DNA of 64,000 nt from contig NZ_CP142394.1 in assembly GCF_035930445.1 (NCBI RefSeq), positions 405,501-469,500 on the forward strand. Direction: 5' to 3'. Below, in pieces: positions 62,950 to 64,000 of the stretch (position 1 is the stretch's first letter; each line of letters opens with the position of its first letter). The stretch is from Sphingopyxis chilensis. GTDB taxonomy: Bacteria > Pseudomonadota > Alphaproteobacteria > Sphingomonadales > Sphingomonadaceae. A program made the translations under genes and the position numbers. The notes beneath the pieces were generated by a model. That model was given only the letters and a program-made list of their open reading frames with translations, was not told where the DNA came from and ran no database searches.

Positions 62950-64000
62950 ATGACGAAACTGGCTTGGGGCGCCGCTGCGGCGGCATTGGTCGCGGCGACG
63001 CCGGCGCTTGGCGCGGAGGCGTCGCAATCGACCTTCGGCAAGATGCCCGATGGGCGCAGCGTACCCGCGGTGACACTGACCAACGCCAATGGCATTTCGG
63101 CAAGGGTCATCGCTCTCGGCGCGACGCTGCAATCGGTCGTCATGCCTGACCGCGACGGCAAGAAAGCCGATGTCGCGCTCGGATACGACAATCTGGCCGA
63201 CTATATTGACCAGCCGCAATATTTCGGATCGACCGTCGGCCGCTTCGCCAACCGCCTCGCGGGCGGGCGCTTCAAGCTCGACGGCAAGACCTGGCAGACG
63301 CCGGTCAACAATGGTGCGAACGCGCTGCACGGCGGGACGCTCGGTTTCGACAAGGTGTTGTGGGAAGTGACCTCCGTCAAGAGTGGTCCGACGGCGTCGG
63401 TCACGCTGCGCTATGTCAGCCCCGACGGGGACCAGGGCTACCCCGGCACGATGACGGTCGATGCCATCTATTCGCTCGACGAAAATAACGATCTGCGTAT
63501 CGAATATGTCGCCACGACCGACCGGCCGACGATCGCGAACATCACCAACCATGCCTATTGGAACTTGTCGGGCGAGGGATCGGCGAACGGTGCGATGGGG
63601 CATGTCGTGACGATCCCGGCGGAAAGCTATCTGCCGACCGATTCGGGCGCTATTCCGACCGGTGAATATCGTCCGGTGGCGGGGACCGTGTTCGATTTCC
63701 GCAAGCCGACCGCGATCGGCGATCGCGTCCGCGATGCCAGCGACGAGCAGATCGTCTTCGGCCGCGGCTACGACCATAATTGGGTGATCGGGCGGAAGGT
63801 CACAGCCGACCAGCATCTGATGGCGCGGGTCGAGGATCCGGCGTCAGGGCGCGGCTTCGAACTCTGGTCGAACCAGCCGGGGCTGCAGATGTATTCGGGC
63901 AATTTCTTCGACGCGACGAGCCACGGCAAAAGCAAGAAGATTTACCGGATGGGCGACGCGCTGGTCATGGAGCCGCAGATTTTCCCCGACGCGCCGAACC
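62950..64000 (+). CDS. Exported aldose 1-epimerase (3' end outside window)
   Basis: At least 350 residues; the frame is open to the last base. ATG at 62950 lies 9 nt after GAGGA; a GTG at 62941 abuts the ribosome-binding site and is less likely. Signal peptide about 1-20 (KLAWGAAAAALVAATPALGA). Mutarotase blocks: STVGRFANRLAGGRF, NNGANALHGG, NITNHAYWNLSG (catalytic His) and VMEPQIFPDAPN (catalytic Glu). It interconverts alpha and beta aldoses, probably in the periplasm, feeding the 1-dehydrogenase. Confidence 0.92.
   Translation, partial: MTKLAWGAAAAALVAATPALGAEASQSTFGKMPDGRSVPAVTLTNANGISARVIALGATLQSVVMPDRDGKKADVALGYDNLADYIDQPQYFGSTVGRFANRLAGGRFKLDGKTWQTPVNNGANALHGGTLGFDKVLWEVTSVKSGPTASVTLRYVSPDGDQGYPGTMTVDAIYSLDENNDLRIEYVATTDRPTIANITNHAYWNLSGEGSANGAMGHVVTIPAESYLPTDSGAIPTGEYRPVAGTVFDFRKPTAIGDRVRDASDEQIVFGRGYDHNWVIGRKVTADQHLMARVEDPASGRGFELWSNQPGLQMYSGNFFDATSHGKSKKIYRMGDALVMEPQIFPDAPN

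Noticed and set aside
1..64000. CRISPR arrays, tRNA or rRNA genes, prophage or transposase genes
   Set aside because: No regularly spaced repeats, cloverleaf-like or rRNA-like stretches and no integrase/transposase proteins were seen by eye; a tRNAscan or CRISPR search was not possible.

Overview
The window is a GC-rich, densely coded stretch with many ATGA and TGATG gene overlaps. The gene content suggests an alphaproteobacterium of the order Sphingomonadales (Sphingopyxis- or Sphingomonas-like): large carbohydrate-type TonB-dependent receptors beside glycoside hydrolases, a flavin-dependent halogenase in a sugar locus, the HutF/HutG form of histidine degradation, and non-phosphorylative sugar oxidation. 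The taxon is inferred from gene style only. I saw no rRNA, tRNA, CRISPR array, prophage or transposase gene; I looked by eye and ran no search. The window cuts a gene at both ends.

Layout. 1-5 kb: the end of a ferritin-like di-iron protein, an OsmC-fold protein, a TPR protein, a SulP anion transporter and a small LuxR-type regulator. 5-10 kb: an apparent functional-amyloid (Fap-like) export locus. It has a Crp/Fnr regulator coupled to a FapF-like coiled-coil/beta-barrel protein, and a convergent operon with an N/Q/D/G-rich secreted protein, two small related exported proteins carrying double-glycine motifs, and an exported C39 peptidase. 10-12 kb: an acyl-CoA dehydrogenase and a hotdog-fold hydratase. 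12-19.4 kb: a complete histidine utilisation regulon (hutI-hutH-hutG-hutU divergent from hutF-hutC) around an 18-bp perfect palindrome. 19.4-20.5 kb: an exported formylglycine-generating enzyme.

20.4-36.3 kb: an alpha-glucan (starch/maltose) locus. It comprises an MFS sugar transporter, a LacI regulator, a TonB receptor, a tryptophan-halogenase-like protein, two GH13 enzymes and a GH97 enzyme. A near-identical palindrome lies upstream of the transporter and of the receptor. A four-gene operon of PNPOx-like protein, GST, tautomerase and membrane protein, with a divergent LysR, sits inside it (22-25 kb). 36.3-46.9 kb, all on the minus strand: a D-glutamate / N-acyl-D-amino-acid locus with DgcN, DgcA, two N-acyl-D-amino-acid deacylases, a TonB receptor, a LysR regulator and a dicarboxylate/amino-acid symporter. 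The same 19-bp LysR-type site occurs before dgcN and before the symporter. A 161-bp MITE-like dyad element lies upstream of the lysR.

47-64 kb: a locus for a sulfated polysaccharide. It has three exported Cys-type sulfatases, a TonB receptor, two paralogous putative clan GH-A hydrolases, a double GH43-like protein, and a galactose- or arabinose-type oxidative pathway (Gfo/Idh/MocA 1-dehydrogenase, SMP-30 lactonase, IlvD/EDD dehydratase, aldose 1-epimerase). The formylglycine-generating enzyme at 19.5 kb is the expected activator of these sulfatases. Together the loci describe a scavenger of plant or algal glycans and of peptidoglycan-derived D-amino acids that may also make surface amyloid.
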